A DNA stretch of 18,889 nucleotides from Synergistaceae bacterium. Its GTDB lineage: Bacteria; Synergistota; Synergistia; Synergistales; Aminobacteriaceae. A model generated the notes under the pieces. It saw only the letters and a list, made by a program, of their open reading frames with translations. It made no database searches and was not told where the DNA came from. The first letter of the stretch is position 1, and the number at the start of each line of letters is the position of its first letter. Both the position numbers and the translations under genes were made by a program. This document shows, one piece after another, positions 7,235 to 14,458 of this stretch. The DNA lies in the NCBI GenBank assembly GCA_031273365.1, contig JAISSA010000051.1:1-18889 (forward strand). Reading direction: 5' to 3'.

Positions 7235-7327
7235 ATGTTCAAAAATACGCATTTTACCGTGGTTCAGTGCCTGATAAGCATGATGATGTGCGCGCGCGGA
7301 TCCTCGCCTGGAGCGGTCGGCGTCTAG
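7235..7327 (+). CDS. Methionine-rich leader peptide of the metY-metX attenuator
   Basis: A 30-codon ORF starts at ATG 7235 behind AGGAGGG (7221-7227) and ends at TAG 7325-7327. Its peptide contains CLISMMMCARGSS: three consecutive Met codons (7280-7288) flanked by Cys codons at positions 12 and 19. It lies wholly in the untranslated leader of the methionine genes, and its second half is built into the RNA hairpins that precede metY. Leader peptides of this kind are not functional proteins. The ribosome's pausing at the codons of the pathway's end product is the signal. With low methionyl-tRNA the ribosome would stall on the Met run. No homology was checked; the call rests on the codon run, the ribosome site and the overlapping RNA folds. 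Confidence 0.75.
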   Translation: MFKNTHFTVVQCLISMMMCARGSSPGAVGV

Positions 7328-7356
7328 TCGGTCTGCGCGCCAGTGAACGGGGATCC
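7292..7356 (+). promoter_or_regulatory. Competing protector and antiterminator stems of the met attenuator
   Basis: Two stems cannot form together. The protector pairs 7292-7302 with 7330-7340 (11 bp, two G-U). The antiterminator pairs 7298-7306 with 7348-7356 (9 bp, one G-U) and uses the same bases as the 5' arm of the terminator. The shared strand begins 4-10 nt after the last Met codon. A ribosome stalled with a Met codon in its A site would reach to about 7292-7298, blocking the protector but leaving the antiterminator arm free, so transcription would continue into metY when methionine is short. Confidence 0.65.
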
Positions 7357-7383
7357 CTGAACGAAAGGGGTCCCTGTTTTTTT
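7348..7383 (+). terminator. Intrinsic terminator upstream of metY (attenuator terminator)
   Basis: An 11-bp stem pairs 7348-7358 with 7366-7376 (two G-U) around a 7-nt loop, directly followed by seven T at 7377-7383. It ends 37 bases before the metY start codon, with no other gene between, so it must act as a regulated terminator or as the end of the leader transcript. Confidence 0.88.
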
Positions 7384-7420
7384 ATGTTTTCCATATACCA
7401 AAATACAGGAGGAGTAAAAG

Positions 7421-8713
7421 ATGAGTAAGAACTGGCATTTCGAAACACTGGCGATTCACGGAGGTCAGGAGCCCGACCCGACGACGCTGTCGCGGGGCGT
7501 GCCGATCAGCAGGACGAGCTCCTTCGTCTTCAGGAGCGTGAAGCACGGAGCCGACCTTTTCGCGCTGAGGGAACTCGGCAATATCTACAGCCGACTGACG
7601 AACCCCACGGTGGACACGCTGGAGCAGCGCGTGACCCTGCTGGAGGGCGGGGCGGCCTCCGTGGCGACGGCCTCGGGCACGAGCGCGGTCCACTACGCCA
7701 TCGCGACGCTGGCTCAGGCGGGCGACGAGATCGTGTCGGGGACGAACCTCTACGGCGGCACCTACACGATGTTCGACTCCATCTTTCCCCAGTTCGGCCT
7801 GAAGGTTCACTTCGTGGACGCGCGCGATCCGAAGAACTTCAAAAAGGCGATCACGCCCAAAACGAAGGCGCTGTACATCGAGACGATCGGCAACCCCGCG
7901 CTCGACGTGACGGACGTCGAGGCGGTCGCCAAAATCGCCCACGAGGCGGAGATTCCCCTGATCGTGGACGCGACCTTCACCACGCCTTACCTCCTGCGCT
8001 CGATCGACTACGGGGCGGACATCGTGGTCAACTCCCTGACGAAGTGGATCGGCGGGCATGGGACGGCCATCGGGGGCATCATCACGGACTCCGGAAAGTT
8101 CCCGTGGAAGGGCAACAAAAAGTTCCCCCTGCTCAACGAGCCGGACTCCAACTACCACGGGCTGCGCTGGGCCCATGACCTGCCGGAGGCGCTCTCCCCC
8201 ATCGCCTACGCCCTGCGCGTGCGCACCGTGCCCCTGCGCAACCTGGGCGCCTGCCTGTCGCCGGACAACGCGTGGATTTTCCTTCAGGGCCTGGAAACGC
8301 TTCCCTTCAGGATGGACCGCCACGTCGAAAACGCCGCGAAGGTCGCCGAGTACCTGGCCTCCCATCCAAAGGTGGAGTGGGTCCGTTTCCCGGGGCTGAA
8401 GGACGACCCGACGTATCCCACGGCCTCGAAATACCTGAAGAAGGGCTTCGGCGGCATGGTGGTCTTCGGCGTGAAGGGCGGGACCGAGGCCGGGGCGCGC
8501 TTCATCGAGGCGCTTGAGCTTTTCAGCCACCTGGCGAACGTGGGCGACGCGAAGTCCCTCGCGCTTCACCCGGCGAGCACCTCGCACAGCCAGCTTACGG
8601 AGGAACAGCAGCGGGCCGGTGGCCTTCCGCCCGAGCTGGTGCGCCTTTCCATCGGGATCGAGCACATCGACGACATCCTGAGCGACATCGAAAACGCCCT
8701 CAAAAAAGCTTAA
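7421..8713 (+). CDS. metY: O-acetylhomoserine sulfhydrylase
   Basis: The 430-residue cytoplasmic PLP enzyme belongs to the Cys/Met-metabolism family and would make homocysteine from O-acetyl-L-homoserine and sulfide. Signs are ETLAIHGGQEPDPTT at the N-terminus, YSRLTNPTVDTLEQR (57-70), ATASGTSA, GTNLYGGTY, the cofactor aspartate in VDATFTTPY, and the PLP lysine at about K208 in NSLTKWIGGHG. The long insertion around FPLLNEPDSNYHGL and the 430-residue length separate MetY from cystathionine gamma-synthase (about 390). AGGAGGAG at 7407-7414 lies six bases before the ATG. It sits directly after a Met-codon attenuator and before metX, so it should be induced when methionine is short. Confidence 0.95.
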   Translation: MSKNWHFETLAIHGGQEPDPTTLSRGVPISRTSSFVFRSVKHGADLFALRELGNIYSRLTNPTVDTLEQRVTLLEGGAASVATASGTSAVHYAIATLAQAGDEIVSGTNLYGGTYTMFDSIFPQFGLKVHFVDARDPKNFKKAITPKTKALYIETIGNPALDVTDVEAVAKIAHEAEIPLIVDATFTTPYLLRSIDYGADIVVNSLTKWIGGHGTAIGGIITDSGKFPWKGNKKFPLLNEPDSNYHGLRWAHDLPEALSPIAYALRVRTVPLRNLGACLSPDNAWIFLQGLETLPFRMDRHVENAAKVAEYLASHPKVEWVRFPGLKDDPTYPTASKYLKKGFGGMVVFGVKGGTEAGARFIEALELFSHLANVGDAKSLALHPASTSHSQLTEEQQRAGGLPPELVRLSIGIEHIDDILSDIENALKKA

Positions 8714-8756
8714 AAAATAATGTGTAAAACCTGGGAAGAATTGGGCCTGAAAAAAT

Positions 8757-9854
8757 ATGTCTGAACGATTTTGTTCGGTTGTGCTGCCGGAACTGACTCT
8801 CCACTCGGGTAAGGTTCTGCGGGACGTCCGCGTGGCCTGCTCCATCAACGGCACGCCCGAGCCCGACGGCTCCAACGTCGTGGTGGTCTGCCACGCCCTG
8901 ACGGGCAGCCACCACGTGGCGGGAGGGCCGGTCTCCGACCTTCCCGACGCCTGGTGGGATCCGGTGGTGCGGCCGGGTGGAATTCTGGACACCGACAGGC
9001 TGTGCGTCGTCTGCTGCAACAACCTGTGCAGCCCTTACGGCAGCTCAGCGCCGACCGACATCGAGCCCGGAACGCGACGCCCCTGGGGGATGCGCTTTCC
9101 CCTCGTCGACCCCCGCGACATTGCGACCTCGCAGAAAATGGCTCTGGAGGCCCTGGGGATCCGGCGCGTCGCGGGGGTCATCGGCGGCTCTCTGGGAGGC
9201 ATGATCGCGCTCGAATGGGTCTCCCGGTTTGCGCATCTCCTTGACTTCGGCGTCATCATAGCGACGCCGCTGCGCCTGTACCCGCAGGCCATAGCCTTCA
9301 ACGGGGTCCAGCGTCACGCGATCACGTCGGATCCCGAGTGGAAGGAGGGCGAGTACTGCCCCGGCAGGGGACCGATCAGCGGGCTCTACAACGCGCGTAT
9401 GCTGGCGATGATCACCTACCGCAGCGAGGAATCCTTCGTCCGGCGTCACATGCGCTCGGCCCGGGACAACATCGACGAGTGGGAAGGGCGCTTCGACGTC
9501 GAACGTTACCTGATGCACCACGGAGAGCTCCTGACGAAGCGGTTCGACGCGAACTGTTACCTGTACCTGACGAGGATGATGGACCTGCATGACCTCGGCC
9601 GGGACTACGGGGACGCCGAGGCCGCCTTCGAGGGTATGCGCAAAAAACATTTTCTGGCGGTGGGCATCAACAGCGACATTCTTTTCCCCCCCTGGCAGGT
9701 TCAGGAGGTGGCCGACGCGGCGCGCGACGCCGGCGCGCATTCCTCGTACCGGGAAATTCGAAGCGACATCGGGCACGACGCCTTTCTTATGGAGTTCGAT
9801 CAGGTCTCCGGGATCCTCGGGGACTTTTTCGCCTCCACAGGTTTTGCCCGATAA
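8757..9854 (+). CDS. metX: Homoserine O-acetyltransferase
   Basis: The 365-residue alpha/beta-hydrolase-fold enzyme would acetylate homoserine with acetyl-CoA, feeding MetY next door. The catalytic triad is readable: nucleophile S145 in GGSLGGM, D307 in INSDILFPP, and H340 in IGHDAFL. VVCHALTGSHH near the N-terminus and WWDPVVRPGG are family blocks. The stretch CCNNLCSPYGSSAPTD replaces the usual GGCxGTTGPSS-like loop, so it is a divergent member. MetX-family proteins may use acetyl- or succinyl-CoA; pairing with MetY supports acetyl, but this is inferred. There is no clear ribosome site before the ATG, so translation may depend on metY 43 bp upstream. Confidence 0.92.
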   Translation: MSERFCSVVLPELTLHSGKVLRDVRVACSINGTPEPDGSNVVVVCHALTGSHHVAGGPVSDLPDAWWDPVVRPGGILDTDRLCVVCCNNLCSPYGSSAPTDIEPGTRRPWGMRFPLVDPRDIATSQKMALEALGIRRVAGVIGGSLGGMIALEWVSRFAHLLDFGVIIATPLRLYPQAIAFNGVQRHAITSDPEWKEGEYCPGRGPISGLYNARMLAMITYRSEESFVRRHMRSARDNIDEWEGRFDVERYLMHHGELLTKRFDANCYLYLTRMMDLHDLGRDYGDAEAAFEGMRKKHFLAVGINSDILFPPWQVQEVADAARDAGAHSSYREIRSDIGHDAFLMEFDQVSGILGDFFASTGFAR

Positions 9855-9868
9855 ACGAAAAAAGGCGC

Positions 9869-9926
9869 GTAACCATTCAAGCCCATAAGGCGGAGCTCGC
9901 TCTGCCTTATGGGCTTGAATGGTTGC
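9869..9926. repeat. Very long near-perfect hairpin after metX
   Basis: The stem pairs 9869-9895 with 9900-9926: 27 bp, the inner 21 bp of 9871-9891 exact, with G-U pairs only near the loop and at the base, and a 4-nt loop CTCG. It begins 14 bases after the metX stop. No T-run follows on the plus strand; on the minus strand CCTTTTTTCG follows after a few bases. It could end the met transcript without a typical T-run, stop readthrough from the other strand, or be a dispersed palindromic element. Confidence 0.7.
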
Positions 9927-10048
9927 TGAACGGGCACGCGTCGTTCGGTGTACGATAATCCGCCTCCGTCATGGTGAAAGAAAGAGCAGGGGATGATATA
10001 GTACTGGGCGACGGACTTCACCTGATGAGAGCGGATGGTGGAAATTGG

Positions 10049-10195
10049 ATGATGAAAATGCCGTGGGGATTGATTGTTGTGTGTGTTGCCGTTTTCGTCG
10101 TCGTTACCTGCTGTACCCGCAGAAATCGCGGGGGGATGTGTCCAATGGGATGTCATGGATGCGGGTACTGCACGCGGGAAAAAGAAAAAAGGTAA
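10049..10195 (+). CDS. Small Cys-rich single-pass membrane protein, hypothetical
   Basis: I do not recognise a family. From ATG 10049 the frame gives 48 residues: MMKMPWG, a hydrophobic segment LIVVCVAVFVVVTCC (about residues 8-22), then a basic, Cys-rich tail containing MCPMGCHGCGYC and a Lys/Glu end. An earlier in-frame ATG at 9971 would give 74 residues, but the added N-terminus looks unstructured and neither start has a strong ribosome site (GGTGG at 10036-10040 precedes the later one). The CxxxCxxCxxC spacing could bind a metal or form disulfides. It stands alone between the metX hairpin and the extended -10 promoter of the diguanylate cyclase gene, which lies just after its stop. Reality of the gene is moderate at best. 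Confidence 0.45.
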   Translation: MMKMPWGLIVVCVAVFVVVTCCTRRNRGGMCPMGCHGCGYCTREKEKR

Positions 10196-10199
10196 CGGG

Positions 10200-10208
10200 T
10201 GTTATAAT
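10200..10208 (+). promoter_or_regulatory. Extended -10 promoter upstream of the diguanylate cyclase gene
   Basis: TGtTATAAT is a perfect extended -10 motif with the consensus TATAAT at 10203-10208. No good -35 box lies 17 bases upstream, where the sequence is A-rich, which is typical of extended -10 promoters. Transcription would start near 10215 and give a leader of about 80 nt to the ATG at 10294. Confidence 0.55.
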
Positions 10209-10293
10209 TAAGTGCTGAAGGATGCGTTTTTTGCAGCGAAGCCACGAAAATAGGCTGATTCAGCCAGGCGGTCGAAAACGGAGTCACGTAAAT

Positions 10294-12795
10294 ATGGAAA
10301 ATGGCGTTAAAAGACGAAAGCACCTGAGATTTTTTAAAAACCTGTCGCGCTTGCCGTTCCCTGACTCCGCAGCGGGAGCATGTTTGTTTTTTTTGCTGCT
10401 GGGGCTTTCCCTGCAGGCGCTGTTGGCGTGCTTTTCGTGGAGCGCGCTGTTTTTGTTTCTGTCCTGGGGAGGCGTCGGCGTCCTTTTGGGGGCGATGACC
10501 CGCGCGGAGCGAAAAAAATCCGCTCAGATCTCCTCTTTTTTGACCATGATGACGGACGTTACCGGCGGCTGCTACTGGGAATGGACGCCGGGCACGGGCG
10601 CGATTCATCTCACGCCGGGGGGACAGTCGCTTTTTGGAAAGGACGTCGAGTGTCTGAACGACTTCGTCTCCCTGATGCACCCGGACGACGCGTGGGTGTT
10701 TCGGAAGCTCGCGGAGAGGGCTCTGGTCTCCGACGAACGCCTGAACACGGACCTTCGAATGCAGAGCTCCGCCGGGGACTGGCGGTGGTTCGTCGTGCGC
10801 AGCGGGATCGTCCGGCGGGGTGCGGACGGGACGGTCCTCAGCATCCGGGGGGCCATGGTCGATATCGACGATTACAGGCGGGCCGTCGACGCCATGCAGT
10901 CAAGCGAGAGGCAGCTTTCGGCCATTTTCAAAAGCGCGCCGGGCAGCATGGCGGTCATCGACGTCGAAGGGTGCCTGATCGACGCCAATCAGGCCTTTTA
11001 CGACATGCTGGGGTACAGCGCCGGAGAGTTGCAGGGGACCCCCATCGTGTCTCTTCTGGAGACGCCCGGCGTCGGAGAGCGTCGGGCCGTCATCATGGAG
11101 CTTCTTCGAAAGTGCGAAAGCTCCGAGGACACCCACTTCCATCTGGAGGAAAAATTTGTTTGCAGAGACGGGCGCCTCATCACCCTCGATTTCGGCCTTT
11201 CCGCGCTTTTCGATTACGACGGTAACGTTCAAAACTATATTTTTTCCGGCATCGACATCACTTTACAGAAACAACACGCCGCGGAACTGAAGCTTCTGAC
11301 GGAAAATCAGAGGTGGCTCTTCGATTTTCTGCGTCGTTTCAACGAATTTCATGGAATCGTCGAACTTTTCGACGCGTTGAGGGAAAATCTCCCCCAGGTG
11401 ATCTCCTTTTCGTCCCTTCGGCTCGTGGTGCCCTCGTTTTTGGGCCGGGCCTGGGTCATGGACGGAGTGACGGATTTCACGAAGGAAACGGCGGCGACGG
11501 CGGTGGAGCGCTTCCTCTCCGGGGCGGCCCCGCTGGGCGAGAGCTACGCCGCGCGCAGGGCCATCGCGTGGGGTTCGCTGGCCCGCGACGTCGGAGGGGA
11601 CCCGGCGGAGGCCCATTCGATGCTGGCCATTCCTCTGGTCTACAGGGAGAACACGTGGGGCGTCATGGGTCTGGAAAATTCCCGGGTCGATGCCTTCAGG
11701 GAGCAGGACGTCACGCTGATGAGCATCGTGGGCAGCAATATAGGCCTTTACTTCGAAGAACAGTCCAACCGGGCCGAGCTGGACAGACATACTGAGAGCT
11801 TGCAGCAACTGCATTCTCTGATTCATACGCTGCTCCGTACGCGTAATCGCGGCCACCTGCTGGAAGGGATGCTCGAATACCTCAAAAAGGTGGTTTCCGA
11901 CTTCACCTGCGCAATTTATCTCTTTACCGGCGGCCTGGAAGATGGAGGGCAGAAACTGGAACTCCTTGCGTGGCACAACGACGAGGGGTTTTCCATCCCC
12001 GGGACCGCCCCGGTCCTGAACGCGGCCATCCAGGAAATGCAGGTGGTGGAGTACGGCGAGTCCTCCCTGGAGACCCGGTGGATCGTTCCCGTCATCTTCG
12101 AAAAACAGAGCGTCGGGGTCATCGACCTCTGGAAGCCGTCGGGCCTGCAGCCCGCGGAGCTGAAGGTGTACCAGCTCCTGACCGACTACGTGGCGGGCTT
12201 CTGGATGCTTTACGACCTCATGACGCAGCGCGAGGAGGAGGCGTCCGTCGACCCCCTCACCGGCATATGGAACCGACGTTACATGATTCGCCGTCTTCAG
12301 GAGGAAACCGACCGCATCACCCGTTACGGCGGCAACGCCTGTCTGGTTATCGGCGATATGGGCAACTTCAAGCACACCAACGACAACTACGGACACACCA
12401 AGGGCGACGAGGTGCTGGTCAAGGCCGCCGCGGTCATCAAGAGGGTTCTGCGGCTCAGCGACAGCGTGGGGCGCTACGGCGGAGACGAGTTCATCCTTCT
12501 GCTGCCGAACGTATCGAAGACGGACGCCCAGCTCATCATCGACCGCATCAGGCAGGAAATAGCGCAACTGCGAATCCGGAGCGACGATTCCAATCCGGAA
12601 AGCCCGCTGATTCGGGTCGTGATGGATTTCGGCATGGCGCTTTACCCGGGCGCCGCCGCGTCTTTGCTGGACACGATCAATCTGGCGGACGAGGCGATGT
12701 ACGCCAGCAAGATCGCGAGGAAGGAGCAGGCCGCCAGAGCGGCCGCGGCGGCGGGAGAACCGGCGCTGCCCGAGGACGATCGCGGGAAAGGATGA
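10294..12795 (+). CDS. Membrane-anchored PAS-PAS-GAF-GAF-GGDEF diguanylate cyclase
   Basis: The 833-residue protein has two N-terminal membrane segments (about 27-70) with almost no periplasmic loop, a PAS fold with WEWTPGTGAIHLTPGG and MHPDDAWVF (about 95-195), a second PAS (about 206-326, ending FSGIDITLQKQ), a GAF-like domain (about 340-490), a second GAF-like domain (about 510-645), and a C-terminal GGDEF domain (about 653-810). It would make cyclic di-GMP from GTP. RYGGDEFILL (GGDEF at 729-733) is intact, the upstream RLSD (720-723) is a correctly placed RxxD inhibitory site, and the metal motif reads GDMGNFK, so the second Asp of the usual DxDxFK is Gly. No EAL domain is present. The start is set at ATG 10294 with GGAG at 10280-10283; the earlier ATG 10222 would start almost at the promoter. 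Its stop overlaps the next gene. Confidence 0.9.
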   Translation: MENGVKRRKHLRFFKNLSRLPFPDSAAGACLFFLLLGLSLQALLACFSWSALFLFLSWGGVGVLLGAMTRAERKKSAQISSFLTMMTDVTGGCYWEWTPGTGAIHLTPGGQSLFGKDVECLNDFVSLMHPDDAWVFRKLAERALVSDERLNTDLRMQSSAGDWRWFVVRSGIVRRGADGTVLSIRGAMVDIDDYRRAVDAMQSSERQLSAIFKSAPGSMAVIDVEGCLIDANQAFYDMLGYSAGELQGTPIVSLLETPGVGERRAVIMELLRKCESSEDTHFHLEEKFVCRDGRLITLDFGLSALFDYDGNVQNYIFSGIDITLQKQHAAELKLLTENQRWLFDFLRRFNEFHGIVELFDALRENLPQVISFSSLRLVVPSFLGRAWVMDGVTDFTKETAATAVERFLSGAAPLGESYAARRAIAWGSLARDVGGDPAEAHSMLAIPLVYRENTWGVMGLENSRVDAFREQDVTLMSIVGSNIGLYFEEQSNRAELDRHTESLQQLHSLIHTLLRTRNRGHLLEGMLEYLKKVVSDFTCAIYLFTGGLEDGGQKLELLAWHNDEGFSIPGTAPVLNAAIQEMQVVEYGESSLETRWIVPVIFEKQSVGVIDLWKPSGLQPAELKVYQLLTDYVAGFWMLYDLMTQREEEASVDPLTGIWNRRYMIRRLQEETDRITRYGGNACLVIGDMGNFKHTNDNYGHTKGDEVLVKAAAVIKRVLRLSDSVGRYGGDEFILLLPNVSKTDAQLIIDRIRQEIAQLRIRSDDSNPESPLIRVVMDFGMALYPGAAASLLDTINLADEAMYASKIARKEQAARAAAAAGEPALPEDDRGKG

Positions 12796-12800
12796 AAGAC

Positions 12801-13181
12801 ATGAACACGAAAAAGCTGAATATGAGGAGACTTTTGGGAGCGCTCCTCCTGTTGTGCGTATGGAGTTCGCTGCTGGCGGGGCCGGTCGACGCCGCCGTCA
12901 ACGCGAAAAAAAGGAAGTACAACAAAAACGCCCTGCCCGTCGGCTGGCGGTACGAGGCGGGCTACACGCTGTGGCGTATGCAGCGGGGCCTTGCGTCCAA
13001 TCCCGCCTCTTACAGGAAATATCGCAGGGACAGTGCATGGATTCGAAGTCACCGCAGGGGTTTTCAGCCCGGAGCGACCGTTATAGACGGGCTGGACTGG
13101 ACGGAGAAGGAGATTGCCGAGTTCTGGGAGCGATACAACGAGTACTTCAGGTTCCACCCGGCCGGCGTCGAACGCGAGTAG
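12801..13181 (+). CDS. Small secreted protein of unknown function
   Basis: I do not recognise a family. The 126-residue product begins MNTKKLNMRRLLGALLLL, a classic Sec signal peptide with a likely cleavage after VDA (about residue 27). The mature part is about 100 residues, basic, and contains a Lys/Arg run, PVGWRYEAGYTLWRMQRGL, YRKYRRDSAWIRSHRRGFQ, and an acidic C-terminal helix LDWTEKEIAEFWERYNEYFR. No cysteines remain after cleavage. ATG 12801 is nine bases from GGGAAAGG; an ATG at 12792 overlaps the preceding stop and adds three residues. It lies between a diguanylate cyclase and a FIST sensor gene, so a role in the same signalling unit is possible but only by position. Confidence 0.7.
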   Translation: MNTKKLNMRRLLGALLLLCVWSSLLAGPVDAAVNAKKRKYNKNALPVGWRYEAGYTLWRMQRGLASNPASYRKYRRDSAWIRSHRRGFQPGATVIDGLDWTEKEIAEFWERYNEYFRFHPAGVERE

Positions 13182-13235
13182 AACCGGGGCGGATAAGACC
13201 GGGATGAGTGAACCCGGGAAAGGAGAAGGGTGTAA

Positions 13236-14444
13236 ATGCGATCGATCGTTGCAGTAACGGAAGAGATGGACAACGCGGAAGCGGCGGCACAGGAACTGCT
13301 GGATCAGATCGAGGCGAAGGGCCCCGGCAGGAACAGCTGCGGCTTTGTTTTCTGCGACGTGGAAATGGCCCACGGGGACTTCATGGCGGCCATTAAGAAA
13401 AAGATTCCGTTCGATGTGGTCGGCTGCACCAGCATCGCTAATTTTGAGGCGCAAAAGGGCGCGCAGATTCTGTCGGCTGTCCTGCTCGTTCTGACGGGGG
13501 ATGACGTGCGGTTCGGCGTCGCTCTTACGGACGCTCTCACCCCGGAGAATCTGAGGCAGGAGCTGCAAACGGCTTACGAAAAGACCAAAGCCGCCGCGGA
13601 GGGGCCGGGGAAGATCCTTTTTCTGGTGCCTCCCTTCAACGACGTCATTCCCCTCGACGGGTACGTCGATACGCTGAGCGAGCTTTCCGGGAACATTCCC
13701 GTCTTCGGAGGGCTTCCTTCGTCGAACGTCGCGGATGGAGACATTCTGATGTACGCGGACGGAAGGGCCTTCACGGATCGCGCGGCCATCGTGCTGGTGG
13801 ACGGCAACGTCCGGCCGATTTTCGCCGTTCAGAACGTCCTGAGCGACCTCTCCGAGCAGAAACACGTCGTATCGAAAGCCGAAGGGAACGTCATTTACAC
13901 CGTCGAGGACATGCCCTTCGTCGAGTACCTGCGGCATGTCGGCCTGCTCGTCGACGACCTCATCGCGCAGGGGGATCTGGCCGTTTACGTCTCGACTCCC
14001 CTGAAGGTCTACATAAGCAAAAACCATGATCAGGACAGGATTCCCGTGGTGCGCACCATCAAGATCCTGAATCCCGCGGATGGGTCGGGCGTTCTTTTCG
14101 GCGCGATTTCGGAGGGATCGGCCATCTCTCTCGTCACGATGAAGCGGCAGGACATTCAGGACTCCTGCAGAATGGCCATAAAGGAGATCAGGGATAAAAT
14201 CGAGGCGGCTAAGAAGGACGATGATTACACCTGGACCACGCTGTTCTGCGTCTCCTGCGGCGGACGATATATGGTTATGGGCGACGACAAGGACGTCGAG
14301 GGGAACATCCTCGTGGAAAACCTTCCCCGTGGGCTGACGCTTTCCGGGTTTTACGCCTACGGCGAGATTTGTCCCACGGTCATCGAGAACGGGAGAGCAC
14401 TGAACAGGGTTCATAACGAGTCCATTGTTATGTGCGCTCTGTAA
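13236..14444 (+). CDS. FIST-domain sensory protein (FIST_N plus FIST_C)
   Basis: The 402-residue soluble protein matches the FIST family, predicted ligand-sensing modules found in signal-transduction proteins. The N-terminal FIST half includes GFVFCDVEMAHGDFMAAIKK, VVGCTSIANFEAQKG (about 60-75) and the glycine-rich PVFGGLPSSNVADGD (about 153-167). The FIST_C half includes IKILNPADGSGVLFGAISEG and ends with FCVSCGGRYMVMG and LSGFYAYGEICP, where the CxGR and G-x-YxxGEI patterns are family hallmarks. No output domain is fused to it, so it should act through a partner. The hybrid histidine kinase gene starts 14 bases after its stop and is the obvious candidate. AGGAG at 13221-13225 precedes the ATG. 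Confidence 0.88.
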   Translation: MRSIVAVTEEMDNAEAAAQELLDQIEAKGPGRNSCGFVFCDVEMAHGDFMAAIKKKIPFDVVGCTSIANFEAQKGAQILSAVLLVLTGDDVRFGVALTDALTPENLRQELQTAYEKTKAAAEGPGKILFLVPPFNDVIPLDGYVDTLSELSGNIPVFGGLPSSNVADGDILMYADGRAFTDRAAIVLVDGNVRPIFAVQNVLSDLSEQKHVVSKAEGNVIYTVEDMPFVEYLRHVGLLVDDLIAQGDLAVYVSTPLKVYISKNHDQDRIPVVRTIKILNPADGSGVLFGAISEGSAISLVTMKRQDIQDSCRMAIKEIRDKIEAAKKDDDYTWTTLFCVSCGGRYMVMGDDKDVEGNILVENLPRGLTLSGFYAYGEICPTVIENGRALNRVHNESIVMCAL

Positions 14445-14448
14445 GGAG
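14443..14448 (+). promoter_or_regulatory. Ribosome site that decides the TTG start of the histidine kinase
   Basis: AAGGAG overlaps the stop codon of the FIST gene and lies ten bases before TTG 14459. The only earlier in-frame start, GTG 14432 inside the FIST gene, has no site before it. TTG 14459 is therefore preferred. Confidence 0.6.
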
Positions 14449-14458
14449 ATGTAACGGG

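Noticed and set aside
7120..7420. SAM riboswitch or T-box in the metY leader
   Set aside because: The conserved SAM-I core and the T-box sequence are absent, and the terminator is explained by competing stems that overlap a Met-codon ORF.
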